Assembly: GCA_019747815.1 (NCBI GenBank)
Contig: JAIEQJ010000026.1
Coordinates: forward strand, 62,001 to 126,000
DNA length: 64,000 nucleotides
From: Hyphomonadaceae bacterium
Lineage (GTDB): Bacteria > Pseudomonadota > Alphaproteobacteria > Rhizobiales > Hyphomicrobiaceae
Direction of reading: 5' to 3'
Shown one piece after another: positions 51,826-61,426 of the stretch. Positions within the stretch are counted from its first letter, which is position 1, and each line of letters starts with the position of its first letter. The translations under genes and the position numbers were made by a program. The notes beneath the pieces are model-generated. The model did no database searches. It saw only the letters and a program-made list of their open reading frames with translations, and was not told the DNA's origin.

Positions 51826-54405
51826 CTATTCCGACCGCAGGTAGGGCACCGGCCGCGCCTTTAACACCCGCCACGTTCCGTATCCGCCTAATATTGCAAC
51901 CAAAACGGTCGCCAACAGCATGGCTTCGGCTGCCGCCTGCGCGGAAAATGAGAAAGAGAAATCCATCACTTGCGAAACCGTGATCCAGGCCGCGAAGCTG
52001 CCGATCAAAAGGGCAATCAGCGAGGTTAACAGCGCCAGGATCAGATATTCGAGCAGATGGGAAATCAGTATTCGCCGCCGCGTTGCCCCCAAGGTTTTGA
52101 GAATGACAGCCTGCTTGATTCTGCGCCTCTGGGCGGTCGCCAGTGCGCCTGCCAGCACGAGCGCTCCCGCCAGCAAAGTCACGCTGCCCGCCGCCCGCAC
52201 TGCGACCATGACGCGGCTGAAAATGACATTGAAGGCATCGATCGCATCCTTCACGCGGATGGCGGTCGTTGCAGGGAACGCGCGGCCCAGCTCGCGCGCC
52301 AGCTTGGCCTCGGCGGCCAGCGACGCATCCTTGGGCAGCGTGACCGTCGCCAGCAGATTGTGGGGCGCGCCAGCGAGCGTATTGGAGGAGAACACCAGGA
52401 CAAAATTGAGCGCCAGGCTCTCCCATTTCACCTCGCGCAGGTTGGCAATGCGCGCGGTGACGTTTCGTCCCAGTATATTTACGGTGACAAAGTCCCCGAG
52501 CTTGAGGCCGAGCTTCTTGGCGATGTCGGCTTCCATCGACACCAGCGGCTCGCCCGCATAGTCCGCGGGCCACCATGCTCCCGCCACCACCGTCGAGCCC
52601 TCGGGGACGGTCGCGGAATGGGAGAGGCCGCGATCGCCGGTCAAGACCCATTGCACCTCGGGCGGCGCCTTCACCGTCTCGACCGGCCGCTCGCCGAGCT
52701 TGACCAGGCGACCGCGCAACATCGGCGCCTGCTGCACCTTGGCACCCGGAAAGTCGCGGCGAACAAACGCCTCGAACGCGGTGCTCTCGTCGCGCTTGAT
52801 GTCGAGCACGAAGTAGTTGGGACTTTCCTCCGGCATGCGGTCCGTCAGCTCAGCGACGATCGAGCGATCGACGAGCGCCACCGTGACCAGCAGCGAGAGG
52901 CCGGCACCCAGCGAGAGCACCACGGCGCGCGTCAGCCCGCCCGGCGCCCCCAGGTTGCCGATGGCAAGGGCCAGCTCGGGGTTTCGCGGCCGTCGGAGGC
53001 GCTGCGCCAGCCAGGTCAGCCCCGACCCCAAGCCCAGGAATACAGCAAACACGCCGACCACCCCGAGACAATAGTAGAGCGCCAGCAGCGGCGCCTCCGA
53101 CGAGAGGACGGCAAGTCCGGCCAGAGCCAAGCCGATGGCCACGGTGAAGGCGACGATGCGGCGGCTCGGCAGAACCCGTTCGGGCGCAATCTCGTCGCGA
53201 AACAACACGCCCGCCCGCACCTGCCCGGCGCGCCCGAGCGGCCACAAGGTGAACAGCAGAGCCACCAGAAAGCCGTAGGCCACGGCGGTGAAGAGGCTGC
53301 GTGCCGTGAGATTGAACTCGGCTCTGATCGGCAGGGCCGCGCCGAACAGGCCGGCCACGGCCAGCGGGATCAGAAGCCCGACGGCGATGCCAATCGCGAC
53401 ACCCACGGCAGCAAAGAACAGCACCTGCAGCAGGTGCACGCCGAAGATCATGCGCGCCGTGGCGCCGAGACTCTTGAAGGCGGCGATGACCTTGCGGCGA
53501 CGGTCGATGTAGGTGGCAACCGCGTTGGCAATGCCGACACCACCCACCAACAGCGCGGTGAGACCCACCAGAGTGAGAAACTGGCGCAGCCGCTCGAGCG
53601 TGCGCGACACCTGCGGCGATGGATCGCGCCGGTCGCGGACCGTGAAGCCGCCCTCCGGCAGCGCCTGCTTGACGGCGTCGCGGAATTTGCCCAATCCGGC
53701 GTCGGAGCGGGCGGCGGCATCGCCAAGCTTCACGGCATATCGCCAGCTCACCAGGCTGCCCGGCTCGATGAGCCCCGAGCGCTGCAGCGTCTGCAGCGAT
53801 ACCATCACGCGTGGACCGACTGTCAGGCGCTCGGTGATCTTGTCCGGCTCGGTGGCGATCGTGGCCCGGATCGGCACCTGAATGGTGCCGATGGACAGGC
53901 TATCGCCGATCTTGAGCGAGAGACGCTCGAGCAGGATCGCGTCCACCACGGCGCCAGCCTCGCGGCGGATGGCCTCCGCGAGCGGCATGCCATCCGAAAG
54001 GGCGACCGTTCCGACCAGCGGATAGGCCTCGTCCACGCCCCTCAGCTCTGCCAGCGCCTGCTCGGCGCCATCGGGGCGGCGCGCCATGGCGCGCAAGGTC
54101 GCGCTCTCGCTCACCTGGCCCTGCTTCAGCAGCCAGCCGCGCTCAGCACCTTCCGCCGCCTTGTGCGGGCGCGACAGTGCCACATCACCGCCCAACAACA
54201 CCTCGCCCTGGCGCTCGAAGTTTGCGCGCAGGGCATCCGCGAGCGCACCCACGCCCGTGATCGCCGCCACCCCCAGTGCAACACAGGCGATGAACACGTA
54301 GAAGCCGCTGAGCCCATTGCGCTGCTCGCGCAGGGCAAGACCGAGCACCAGCGGCAAGCCGCGGCGCGACGATCGGGTCCGGCGATCGAGGGCGGCTGCC
54401 GTCAT
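51826..54405 (-). CDS. ybbP: FtsX-like ABC transporter permease (YbbP-like)
   Basis: This 859-residue permease is of the MacB/FtsX type. It has an N-terminal helix followed by a large periplasmic domain, then helices with GLTALLVGGVGIANAVATYIDRRR (FtsX domain 1), a second periplasmic domain, and the C-terminal FtsX domain 2 (AGSVTLLAGALVLAGALATAQRRRIKQAVILKTLGATRR). The two FtsX domains and the divergent tesA gene match the YbbA-YbbP-TesA arrangement. Such systems move lipophilic compounds or free fatty-acid-like molecules from the inner membrane. It overlaps the ATPase gene by 4 bp. Confidence 0.9.
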   Translation of the reverse strand: MTAAALDRRTRSSRRGLPLVLGLALREQRNGLSGFYVFIACVALGVAAITGVGALADALRANFERQGEVLLGGDVALSRPHKAAEGAERGWLLKQGQVSESATLRAMARRPDGAEQALAELRGVDEAYPLVGTVALSDGMPLAEAIRREAGAVVDAILLERLSLKIGDSLSIGTIQVPIRATIATEPDKITERLTVGPRVMVSLQTLQRSGLIEPGSLVSWRYAVKLGDAAARSDAGLGKFRDAVKQALPEGGFTVRDRRDPSPQVSRTLERLRQFLTLVGLTALLVGGVGIANAVATYIDRRRKVIAAFKSLGATARMIFGVHLLQVLFFAAVGVAIGIAVGLLIPLAVAGLFGAALPIRAEFNLTARSLFTAVAYGFLVALLFTLWPLGRAGQVRAGVLFRDEIAPERVLPSRRIVAFTVAIGLALAGLAVLSSEAPLLALYYCLGVVGVFAVFLGLGSGLTWLAQRLRRPRNPELALAIGNLGAPGGLTRAVVLSLGAGLSLLVTVALVDRSIVAELTDRMPEESPNYFVLDIKRDESTAFEAFVRRDFPGAKVQQAPMLRGRLVKLGERPVETVKAPPEVQWVLTGDRGLSHSATVPEGSTVVAGAWWPADYAGEPLVSMEADIAKKLGLKLGDFVTVNILGRNVTARIANLREVKWESLALNFVLVFSSNTLAGAPHNLLATVTLPKDASLAAEAKLARELGRAFPATTAIRVKDAIDAFNVIFSRVMVAVRAAGSVTLLAGALVLAGALATAQRRRIKQAVILKTLGATRRRILISHLLEYLILALLTSLIALLIGSFAAWITVSQVMDFSFSFSAQAAAEAMLLATVLVAILGGYGTWRVLKARPVPYLRSE

Positions 54406-55088
54406 GCGGGCGCCAGCTCCCGCTCGACGCGGCCATCGGCCATGCGCACGACGCGTCCGCAGCGCTCCGCCAAGCCGGTGTCGTGCGTCACCAGGATGAG
54501 CGTGGCCTGGCGCTGCCGCTGCAGATTGAACAGCAGATCGACAATGTGGCCGCCGGTCTTGCCGTCGAGGTTGCCGGTGGGCTCGTCGGCAAGGAGGATC
54601 TGCGGCCGAGGGCTGAGCGCCCGGGCCAGCGCCACACGCTGCTGCTCGCCGCCCGAAAGCTGGGCCGGAAAATGATCCATGCGATGCGACAACCCGACCT
54701 CCTCGAGCAGGCTCTGGGCCGTGGCGAAAGCGTCCGCCTTGCCGGCAAACTCCAGCGGCAGCGCGACATTTTCCAGCGCGGTCATGGTCGGCACCAGGTG
54801 AAACGACTGAAACACGATGCCGATGTTGGCGCCGCGGATCAGTGCCAGCTCGTCCTCGTCGCGTGCCGTGAACTCATGGCCGGCGACCTGCACCTGCCCC
54901 GACGTTGCGCGCTCCAGGCCCGCGATCACCATCAGCAGCGAGGTCTTTCCGGATCCGCTCGGCCCGACAATGGCAATGGATTCGCCAGATGAAACAGATA
55001 GATCAACACCTTTGAGGATCTCGACCGGCCCGGCGCGGCTGGTGAGGGTAAGCGACACATCCGCAAGGGCAATGACGGGCTTGGCCAC
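54402..55088 (-). CDS. ybbA: ABC transporter ATP-binding protein (YbbA-like)
   Basis: This 228-residue LolD/MacB-type ATPase has Walker A GPSGSGKTSLLMV, Q-loop FQSFHLVPTMTALENV, signature LSGGEQQRVALARAL, Walker B ILLADEPTGNLD and H-loop LVTHDTGLAERC. DEPTGNLD is diagnostic of the LolD/YbbA clade. The start is GTG at 55088 (the track ORF is far longer because no stop interrupts the shadow upstream). It pairs with the FtsX-like permease, with an ATGA overlap. Confidence 0.92.
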   Translation of the reverse strand: MAKPVIALADVSLTLTSRAGPVEILKGVDLSVSSGESIAIVGPSGSGKTSLLMVIAGLERATSGQVQVAGHEFTARDEDELALIRGANIGIVFQSFHLVPTMTALENVALPLEFAGKADAFATAQSLLEEVGLSHRMDHFPAQLSGGEQQRVALARALSPRPQILLADEPTGNLDGKTGGHIVDLLFNLQRQRQATLILVTHDTGLAERCGRVVRMADGRVERELAPA

Positions 55089-55217
55089 GATCGCAACGGC
55101 TCCTGCCGGGGACTTGCCCCGAGCTTTGCAAGTTTCTACTTCAACATCGTGATGTGCGGCCTTGGCGACAGGAAACTGCAGATGCGGACACTGCCACCGA
55201 ACCCGACCCTCGCAAAC

Positions 55218-55877
55218 ATGGTGTTTCGCGTTCTCCTCTGCAATTGGCTGCTGGCGGCCATTGCGTCGGGCGCCGTGGCCCAGGGCCAAACCGCGCCAAC
55301 GCGCATTGTCGTGCTCGGTGACAGCCTTGTGGCCGGCTTTCAACTCAAGGCATCCGACGCCTTTCCCATGCAGCTCGAGCGCGCCCTGAAGGCCAAGGGC
55401 CACGCCGTGGAGATCATCAATGCCGGCGTTTCGGGCGATACGACGGCAAATGGGCTGGATCGGTTGCGCTGGGCGGTGCCCGAGCGCACGGACGCCGTCA
55501 TTCTGGAGCTCGGCGCCAACGATGCGATGCGCGGTCTCGACGCCGGGCGGGCGAAGGCGAACCTGGACAAGATCATCGCGACGCTCAAGGCCGACGGCAC
55601 CGAGGTGCTGCTGGCCGGCATGCTTGCACCGCGCAATCTCGGCGAGGAGTACAGGCGCGCCTTCGACGGCATATACACGGAGCTGGCGCAGAAGCATGGG
55701 CTCATCCTCTATCCCTTCTTTCTGGATGGCGTGGCCCTCAACGGCGACCTCAACCTGGCAGACGGCATCCATCCCAATCCCAAGGGCGTGGCCGAGATCA
55801 CGCGGCGCATCCTGCCCAAGGTCGAAGAGCTGATCGCGCGGGTGCGGACGCGTCGGCGCATGGACTCGAAAGGATAG
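55218..55877 (+). CDS. tesA: Exported SGNH lysophospholipase/arylesterase TesA
   Basis: This 219-residue hydrolase has a signal peptide (MVFRVLLCNWLLAAIASGAVAQ). All four SGNH blocks are present: GDSLVAGF (nucleophile Ser), INAGVSGDT (Gly), ELGANDAMRG (Asn) and DGIHPNPKG (Asp, His). The periplasmic multifunctional thioesterase/lysophospholipase I is expected. It diverges from ybbA, an arrangement conserved in many proteobacteria. The ATG at 55218 begins the signal peptide. The next gene starts 3 nt after its stop. Confidence 0.93.
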   Translation: MVFRVLLCNWLLAAIASGAVAQGQTAPTRIVVLGDSLVAGFQLKASDAFPMQLERALKAKGHAVEIINAGVSGDTTANGLDRLRWAVPERTDAVILELGANDAMRGLDAGRAKANLDKIIATLKADGTEVLLAGMLAPRNLGEEYRRAFDGIYTELAQKHGLILYPFFLDGVALNGDLNLADGIHPNPKGVAEITRRILPKVEELIARVRTRRRMDSKG

Positions 55878-55880
55878 CGC

Positions 55881-56411
55881 ATGCCGCGTCTCTTCACGGC
55901 GCTTGAAATACCGGCGAGCCTGCGCACACGGCTGTCGCTCCTGCGCGCTCCGCTCAGCGGCGCAAAGTGGGTCGAGCCCGAGAACATGCACATCACCCTG
56001 CGCTTTGCCGGCGATATCGACGGACGCATGGCGGACGACTTCGCCGATCAGCTGGCAGAGGTGAGCTCTGCTCCCTTCCCGGTCTCGATCACGGGCGCCG
56101 GCGCATTTGGCGGACGCGATCCGCGCGTGCTGTGGGCGGGCGTGAACACGAGCCCGCAACTGGACGCGCTCTATCGTGCCAACGAGCGCGCGGCGCGCGC
56201 GGCCGGATTGGACGTGGACCCGCGAGCCTTCAAGCCGCACGTGACGCTGGCACGCATGCGCGGCGTACGACAGAGCGCAGTGGCGCGATTTCTCGAGGCT
56301 TTCGGCGACCTGCGCCTGGAGCCGTTCACGGTCACGCGCTTCGTGCTGCTGTCCGCGCGGCCGGGCTCCGGCGGACCACCCTATGGCATAGAAGCGGAAT
56401 ATCCGCTTTGA
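55881..56411 (+). CDS. thpR: RNA 2',3'-cyclic phosphodiesterase ThpR
   Basis: This is a 176-residue member of the 2H phosphoesterase family. The two HxTx motifs are HITL (about residue 38) and HVTL (about residue 124), with RLFTALEIP at the start. ThpR opens 2',3'-cyclic phosphates on RNA and is linked to 2'-5' RNA ligase activity. It lies 3 nt after tesA and is probably co-transcribed. Confidence 0.92.
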   Translation: MPRLFTALEIPASLRTRLSLLRAPLSGAKWVEPENMHITLRFAGDIDGRMADDFADQLAEVSSAPFPVSITGAGAFGGRDPRVLWAGVNTSPQLDALYRANERAARAAGLDVDPRAFKPHVTLARMRGVRQSAVARFLEAFGDLRLEPFTVTRFVLLSARPGSGGPPYGIEAEYPL

Positions 56412-56437
56412 ACGCACACGCAGAGCGGCCGGGTCAT

Positions 56438-57886
56438 TCAGCCGTGCGGCTCAACCACGGCCGGCGGAACCGTCGCCACAACAGTCAGAGCACCGGCAAG
56501 GGAGAAAACCGCAGCAAGCATGAGCCCAAGCCGGTAACCCGAGGCGAACGAGGCGACACCCGCAGCAAGCGCGACGCCGCCGAGCTGAGCGACGCGGCTG
56601 GCCGCATTGTTGATGCCGGATGCCAGACCTTCGTCGGCTTCCTCCACACTCGACAGGACGGCTGCCGTGATCGGCGCCGCGATCACGGCAAACGCAACGC
56701 CGAGCAGCGTCATCGGTCCGATCACGCCGAACAGCAATGGAGCGTCCTGTGCAGAGGCCATCCAAAGGTAGGCGGCGGCGGCGGCAACCGGGCCCACCAT
56801 CAGCATGAGGCGGGCACCGATCGCATCCGCCAGCGCGCCGAAGAGGCGCGAGAGAAGGCCAACCGCGAGGGTGAAGGGCAGGAACGCCAGACCGGCGTCG
56901 GTCGCCGACAGACCACGGCGATCGACCAGCTCGAAGGGCATCAGGAAGAACATGATCGCGAGGCCGGCGTAGATCATCAGCGTCGCAAGGCTCAGGCCGA
57001 CGAACGGCCGGTTGGTTGCAAGGCGGGGTGGGGTCATCGGGTCCGGGGCCACGCGCTCCCAAAGGGCATAGGCAGCAAGCCCGACGCCGCCGAGACCGGC
57101 AGCCACGACAATGGCTGCGGCCGGCGGCGATGCGGCGTGTGCCGCCGGAGCCTCACCGGACCCGACCTGGCTCAACGCCCAAGCCAGCGCGGCCAGAGCC
57201 GCCGCAAGGATCGCCGCGCCGATGGTGTCGAAGCGGCGCTGCTCGCGCCGATCCTCCGGTGCGTAGGCAACGAGCAGCCCCACAGCGGCAAGCGCCAGCG
57301 GCGGATTGATCCAAAATACGAGCTGCCAGCCGTAGACCTCGGTGAGCCAGCCGCCCAGAACCGGACCGGCGGCCGTCGTCAGCGCGGAGGCCGCCGCCCA
57401 CACGCCGACGGCCCGGCTGCGCTCGTCTCGGGGATAGGTGGCGCCGATGAGGGCAAGACTTGCAGGCGTGACAATCGCCGCAGCCACACCCTGCACGACA
57501 CGGGCGGCAATCAACCAGGCCGTGGACGGAGCCAGTGCGCAGGCTGCCGACGCCAAGCCGAACATGAGGCAGCCGATGACCAGCATGCGCGCCTTGCCAT
57601 ACACGTCCGCCAGCGCACCCCCGATCAAGGTGAGCGACGCGAGCGCGAGCACATAGCCGTTGACCACCCACTGGACGGACGCCAGATCGGCGCCGAGATC
57701 GGCCCGCAGCCTGGGCAGCGCCACCGTGAGCGCCGAGCCGTCGATGAAGGCCATGGAGGACGCGAGCACGCAGGCTGCAAGCACCATGCGGCGACGCGCG
57801 GGCGCCATCTCCCGCCCAAGCTCCCGCGGGCAAGGCTCGGCGGCAATGATGCCGCGACTGCAGGGCTCGACGTAGGGCTGCGCCAT
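56438..57886 (-). CDS. MFS transporter, DHA2 (EmrB/QacA) family
   Basis: This 482-residue major facilitator protein has about 14 helices. FIDGSALTVALPRLRADLGADLASVQWVVNGYVLALAS and GGALADVYGKARMLVIGC are the DHA2-type motifs (D-S-TV type and motif A). It is expected to pump drugs or metabolites out using the proton gradient. ATG at 57886 (MAQPYVEPCS) is preferred. A second MFS partner or adaptor gene is not adjacent. It converges on thpR with a 26-nt gap. Confidence 0.88.
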   Translation of the reverse strand: MAQPYVEPCSRGIIAAEPCPRELGREMAPARRRMVLAACVLASSMAFIDGSALTVALPRLRADLGADLASVQWVVNGYVLALASLTLIGGALADVYGKARMLVIGCLMFGLASAACALAPSTAWLIAARVVQGVAAAIVTPASLALIGATYPRDERSRAVGVWAAASALTTAAGPVLGGWLTEVYGWQLVFWINPPLALAAVGLLVAYAPEDRREQRRFDTIGAAILAAALAALAWALSQVGSGEAPAAHAASPPAAAIVVAAGLGGVGLAAYALWERVAPDPMTPPRLATNRPFVGLSLATLMIYAGLAIMFFLMPFELVDRRGLSATDAGLAFLPFTLAVGLLSRLFGALADAIGARLMLMVGPVAAAAAYLWMASAQDAPLLFGVIGPMTLLGVAFAVIAAPITAAVLSSVEEADEGLASGINNAASRVAQLGGVALAAGVASFASGYRLGLMLAAVFSLAGALTVVATVPPAVVEPHG

Positions 57887-57937
57887 GGCGTCCGGGATGC
57901 AAGAGGGAGACCGGCAGGTGCCGGCCCCCAAGATCGT

Positions 57938-58873
57938 TCAGCGGATGGCAATGGGGTTGATGATGCCCTGCACCGCGCCGGTGATTCTGGGCACGCCCAG
58001 CACAAACAGGAACTCATAGGCCTTGTCGGCGGCCAGAGGTCCCGTGTTCATGTTCTCGAGGATGTGGGTGCCGTTCATGGGGATGAGGATCTGGTGCACC
58101 TCGAAGAGATTCTGCGACTCGAAGGGCACGACCTCCACGCCCCACGTGTCGGCGCCAACGGCAACGACGCCCTTGCCCACCAGATATCTGGCGCCCTCGA
58201 CGCCAAGACCCGGCTCGCCGGAATTGAAGCGCTTGTCGTCCTTGCCGATCAGGCCGGCCCAACCCGTGTGAAAGAGGACGACGTCGCCTTGCCTAATCTC
58301 GACGCCCTGCTTCCTGGCAACCTCCTCGATCTCCTTGCTGTTGAAGGCCGTGCCCTCCTTGACGATGTCGGTGCCCAGATGGGCCGCCATGTCCAACAGC
58401 ACGCCGCGCGCAACGATCGGCGGGATCTTCTCTGCGCCAAGCTTCTTGAGACCGCTCGGGTCGGCGAAGTCGGCGAGCTTGTTGCCATTGTAGTAGACGT
58501 GCTCGACACCGATATGGCCCAGTCCGTCGATCTGGCTGCCGACGCCGACCCAGCCGTCGATGATGTCATCGTTGTAGGTGGTCTTGCTCGGGCCGAGGCC
58601 GGCAATGCCCGCCTGTCCCGGCTGCACGATCGTCACCCTGAAGGAGCGCGGCGGATAGGCAGGCGTCTTTGAGTTCGTCTCGATGCCGAGCGCGTAGGTC
58701 TTGCCGGCCTTCACGAGCTGAGCCGCCTTGATGACCAGCTCCGGCTTGAGGTAGTTGGCAGCGCCGATCTCATCGCTGGGGCCCCATTTCGACTTGGTCC
58801 AATCCTGCCCAAGGGCCGGCACGGCAAGCGGAGCGAACACGAGCAAGGCGAACACAGTCAGCTTCCTGTGCAT
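57938..58873 (-). CDS. Cyclase-family (kynurenine formamidase-like) exported hydrolase
   Basis: This 311-residue product has a signal peptide (FALLVFAPLAVPALG) and a cyclase fold. In place of the usual HxGTHxDxxxH metal motif it reads GVGSQIDGLGHIGVEH, keeping the Asp and one His but not the first His. LLDMAAHLGTD, VVLFHTGWA and IPMNGTHILENMN follow the family plan. Enzymes in this group hydrolyse formamides or isatin-like rings. ATG at 58873 is preceded by GGGAGAA. Activity is uncertain because of the altered metal site. Confidence 0.8.
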   Translation of the reverse strand: MHRKLTVFALLVFAPLAVPALGQDWTKSKWGPSDEIGAANYLKPELVIKAAQLVKAGKTYALGIETNSKTPAYPPRSFRVTIVQPGQAGIAGLGPSKTTYNDDIIDGWVGVGSQIDGLGHIGVEHVYYNGNKLADFADPSGLKKLGAEKIPPIVARGVLLDMAAHLGTDIVKEGTAFNSKEIEEVARKQGVEIRQGDVVLFHTGWAGLIGKDDKRFNSGEPGLGVEGARYLVGKGVVAVGADTWGVEVVPFESQNLFEVHQILIPMNGTHILENMNTGPLAADKAYEFLFVLGVPRITGAVQGIINPIAIR

Positions 58874-59082
58874 TGCGGCTTCTCCCATGCTGATGTTGCA
58901 GCTTCGACGGCGGCTGCGGTTGCAAGTGTGCGTCTGGAGAAAAGCGCGGTCCACTGCATTTTGCCGCTCCTTCGAGCCCGTGATCCAAGCGAGATCCTTC
59001 GGCGTTGCAATGCTAATCTGATCGCAGGGACGGTGTGCGCGCGTTCTCTTCTGCGAGAGCGCGCATCAAAGGAGAGATGGCG

Positions 59083-59373
59083 ATGGCACAGAAGCTGGAT
59101 GAGGCAGCGCGCAAGGGCATGTCTGCGCGGGTGCCGGGATGGCGCCTGGTGGAGGGCCGCGACGCCATCCAAAGAACGTTCAAGTTCAAGGATTTCAACG
59201 CCGCGTTCGGGTTCATGACGCGGGCCGCGCTCATTGCCGAGCAGATGAACCACCACCCCGAATGGTTCAACGTGTGGAACCGCGTCGACGTCACACTGTC
59301 CACACATGACGCCGGCGGACTGACCGAGCGCGACCTCAAGCTTGCCGAGGCCATGGACCGGCTGGCCGGCTGA
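59083..59373 (+). CDS. phhB: Pterin-4a-carbinolamine dehydratase
   Basis: This is a 96-residue PhhB/PCD protein. [32 protein letters not shown] contains the paired His and the tryptophan of the dehydratase active site. It recycles the pterin cofactor of phenylalanine hydroxylase, or acts in other folate/pterin reactions. ATG at 59083 is chosen because AAAGGAG lies 8 nt upstream; ATG at 59077 would be too close to it. No phhA is near. Confidence 0.9.
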   Translation: MAQKLDEAARKGMSARVPGWRLVEGRDAIQRTFKFKDFNAAFGFMTRAALIAEQMNHHPEWFNVWNRVDVTLSTHDAGGLTERDLKLAEAMDRLAG

Positions 59374-59389
59374 TGTCTAACAACGATCG

Positions 59390-60229
59390 TCAGCGCGCAC
59401 CGGGCCAACTGTAGAGGGACCTCGTTCGGCCGGCTGAACCTGGACTGGAAAGCCAACCCCGGTCAGGCGCTTGCCCGGGCGCCGGCGTGGCGCGCGGCAA
59501 CGCGTGCGGATCGTCTCGTGCCGGCAGACTTTGAGGCGCAATGGAGATGGGCGAGGTCTGCGGCACGTCCGGCGCAGCGCCCTCCAGAGCGGCGCGATCG
59601 ACGGGCTGGGGCGCCACGGCTGGCCCGGGCTGCGCAACCGGGACGGGCGGCGTGTATCCGGCCGGCACGTGTCGCACACCTGCATTTGCACTGCCGGGGG
59701 CTTGCGCTGCAGCGTAGGCGCGATGGCGCGCGCGCTCGGCCTCGCTCCACGGGTCCGGCCGGCACTGGCAACCCTGCACCAGCGTCGTGCGATACTTGAA
59801 TGCGAACGCATAGGACGTATAGGCGCGGCCCGTCAGGTCCAGCATGGTCTCCGCATCGCCGCCGCCGATGCCTGGAGTATAGAAGAGGCGCGCTTCGCTG
59901 CCGCATGCTGCGGTGCACTTGGCGGCATCACGCAAAAGGCTCCCGCTGCTGGCGGCATTGCTGATCGGAAAATAGAAGCCGTCGCACGTGCGCACGCACA
60001 CGGTGCGGTAGGTGGTGGAGCGGGGCTGTGGCTGGTCGTACTGGAAGGGGCTGAAGATGCCGTCGAACAGCGACGGGACCGGTTGGGTGCGGGCGTAGCC
60101 GCGTGACGAGCGGTAGGGTGAGGGCCCATTCGAGCCGAACAACGACTGCAGAAAGCCCTGCGCGCCGACCGGTTGGCTCGGCAACACCAGCAGAGCGACG
60201 AGAACAGCAAGGCGGGCGCACAACGCCAT
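59390..60229 (-). CDS. DUF2865 exported protein
   Basis: This 279-residue product has a signal peptide and a cysteine-rich DUF2865 domain in the middle. TVCVRTCDGFYFPISNAAS, KCTAACGSEARLFYTPGI and QGCQCRPDPW form six well-spaced cysteines, likely three disulfides in the periplasm. The C-terminal third is proline- and alanine-rich and looks disordered. The family is rhizobial and of unknown function. A homologue with the same cysteine pattern lies just upstream, at 60392, on the same strand. Confidence 0.85.
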   Translation of the reverse strand: MALCARLAVLVALLVLPSQPVGAQGFLQSLFGSNGPSPYRSSRGYARTQPVPSLFDGIFSPFQYDQPQPRSTTYRTVCVRTCDGFYFPISNAASSGSLLRDAAKCTAACGSEARLFYTPGIGGGDAETMLDLTGRAYTSYAFAFKYRTTLVQGCQCRPDPWSEAERARHRAYAAAQAPGSANAGVRHVPAGYTPPVPVAQPGPAVAPQPVDRAALEGAAPDVPQTSPISIAPQSLPARDDPHALPRATPAPGQAPDRGWLSSPGSAGRTRSLYSWPGAR

Positions 60230-60391
60230 CGCAGCAGCTCCCTCGATGCGCCGGCGGAAGGTGCGACCGCAGACGCCCTAGGCGTCATCCAGCGGTTGCG
60301 CGCAGCCCACTCGGCAGGCATCACTAATGGTGCTGATTTGCCAATTTTTTCTGAATGGCAGCAAATCCGGGCCAACCGCGGCCGGCACGCC

Positions 60392-61426
60392 TCACTCGGT
60401 GCGGCCGAACGCCCGGCGTACCCACCCGGGATCGCGCCCCTGCGTGCGGGATGGCTGACCCTTGACCTCGCGGTGGGTGCGGGCACCCAGGGCCATTCGC
60501 CCACGGTCGTCCTCCGGCTGGCTGCGGCGCCGAGACGGGCCAGCTCCCCGGTCGGCGCCGGCGCGCGCCTTGGACTCCTCAGTGGGCATGGCGGCCTGCG
60601 CCGGCCCGCCACGGTTGCGCTTCATCTTCGCCATGAGCGCGTCCAGCTCCCTGGCGGCCTCCTTGTCGCCTTTGCGCTTGGCGGCGGTTAGTGCGTACAT
60701 GCGATGCCGCTCGCGGGCCTCGGCATCCCAGGGGTTCGGCTGACACCTGCACGCCGGCACGTATTCCTGCCGATAGAGAAAGGCCGTACTCAACTGGCGG
60801 TAGGGCCGGCCGCGCAAATCCACCATGTCCTCCACGTCGGCCCCGGGGTTGCGATAGACGAACAGGCTTGCCTGCCCTCCGCCGCACCTGCTCTCGCAGG
60901 TGTGGGCATCGCGCGCGAAGCGATCCTGCGAGGCGGCGAAGCTGATCGGAAAGTAGTAGCCGTCGCACAGCCGCACGCACATGGTACGGTAGGTGCTGCC
61001 CTCCTCCCGGGTGTGCTCCTCCTCATCGTGATCGTCGTCGTCCTCGTCATCCTCGCGCGCGCGTCGCGATGCGCGGCCCCCGTATCGGGACGCGCCGCCG
61101 AGGACCACCGGCGCGACGAGGCGGGACGGCGACGTGTCCGAGAGCTGGCTCGCGAGCCTCGCCTGCAGTGGTGTCATGAACGCCTGGCGCTCCGCCGGCT
61201 GCGGCAACGGCTTCGCGGCCTGGCGCACGCGCAGGGGCTGTGCCGGCAAAGCAGCAGCCGCGGCGCCAGCTTTGCTGCCAGGCGGCAGCTCGGAGAGGAT
61301 GGTGTTGATCACCCGATAGGAGCCGAGCGCGGTGACCGTGCCCGCCAGCAGCACGCCCACGCCATAGGCGGCTACGCTGACGCCAAAAGACAGCCGCCCC
61401 CGTTCCCGAGTTGAAAAAAACATCAA
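60392..61426 (-). CDS. DUF2865 exported or membrane-anchored protein, paralogue
   Basis: This 344-residue product has a hydrophobic N-terminal segment (SVAAYGVGVLLAGTVTALG, about residues 17-35) that may anchor it. A low-complexity acidic tract (EDDEDDDDHDEEEH, about residue 125) follows, then a DUF2865 domain with TMCVRLCDGYYFPISFA, TCESRCGGGQASLFVY and PACRCQPNPWD. The same six cysteines as in the downstream paralogue point to tandem duplication. The C-terminus is basic and repetitive. Function unknown. Confidence 0.85.
   Translation of the reverse strand: MMFFSTRERGRLSFGVSVAAYGVGVLLAGTVTALGSYRVINTILSELPPGSKAGAAAAALPAQPLRVRQAAKPLPQPAERQAFMTPLQARLASQLSDTSPSRLVAPVVLGGASRYGGRASRRAREDDEDDDDHDEEEHTREEGSTYRTMCVRLCDGYYFPISFAASQDRFARDAHTCESRCGGGQASLFVYRNPGADVEDMVDLRGRPYRQLSTAFLYRQEYVPACRCQPNPWDAEARERHRMYALTAAKRKGDKEAARELDALMAKMKRNRGGPAQAAMPTEESKARAGADRGAGPSRRRSQPEDDRGRMALGARTHREVKGQPSRTQGRDPGWVRRAFGRTE

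Noticed and set aside
52057-54675. 872-residue plus-strand ORF opposite the FtsX-like permease
   Set aside because: Antisense shadow; the opposite frame is a full-length permease.
55967-58672. 901-residue plus-strand ORF across thpR, the MFS gene and the cyclase gene
   Set aside because: It runs across three well-supported genes in a different frame or strand and has the composition of a shadow.
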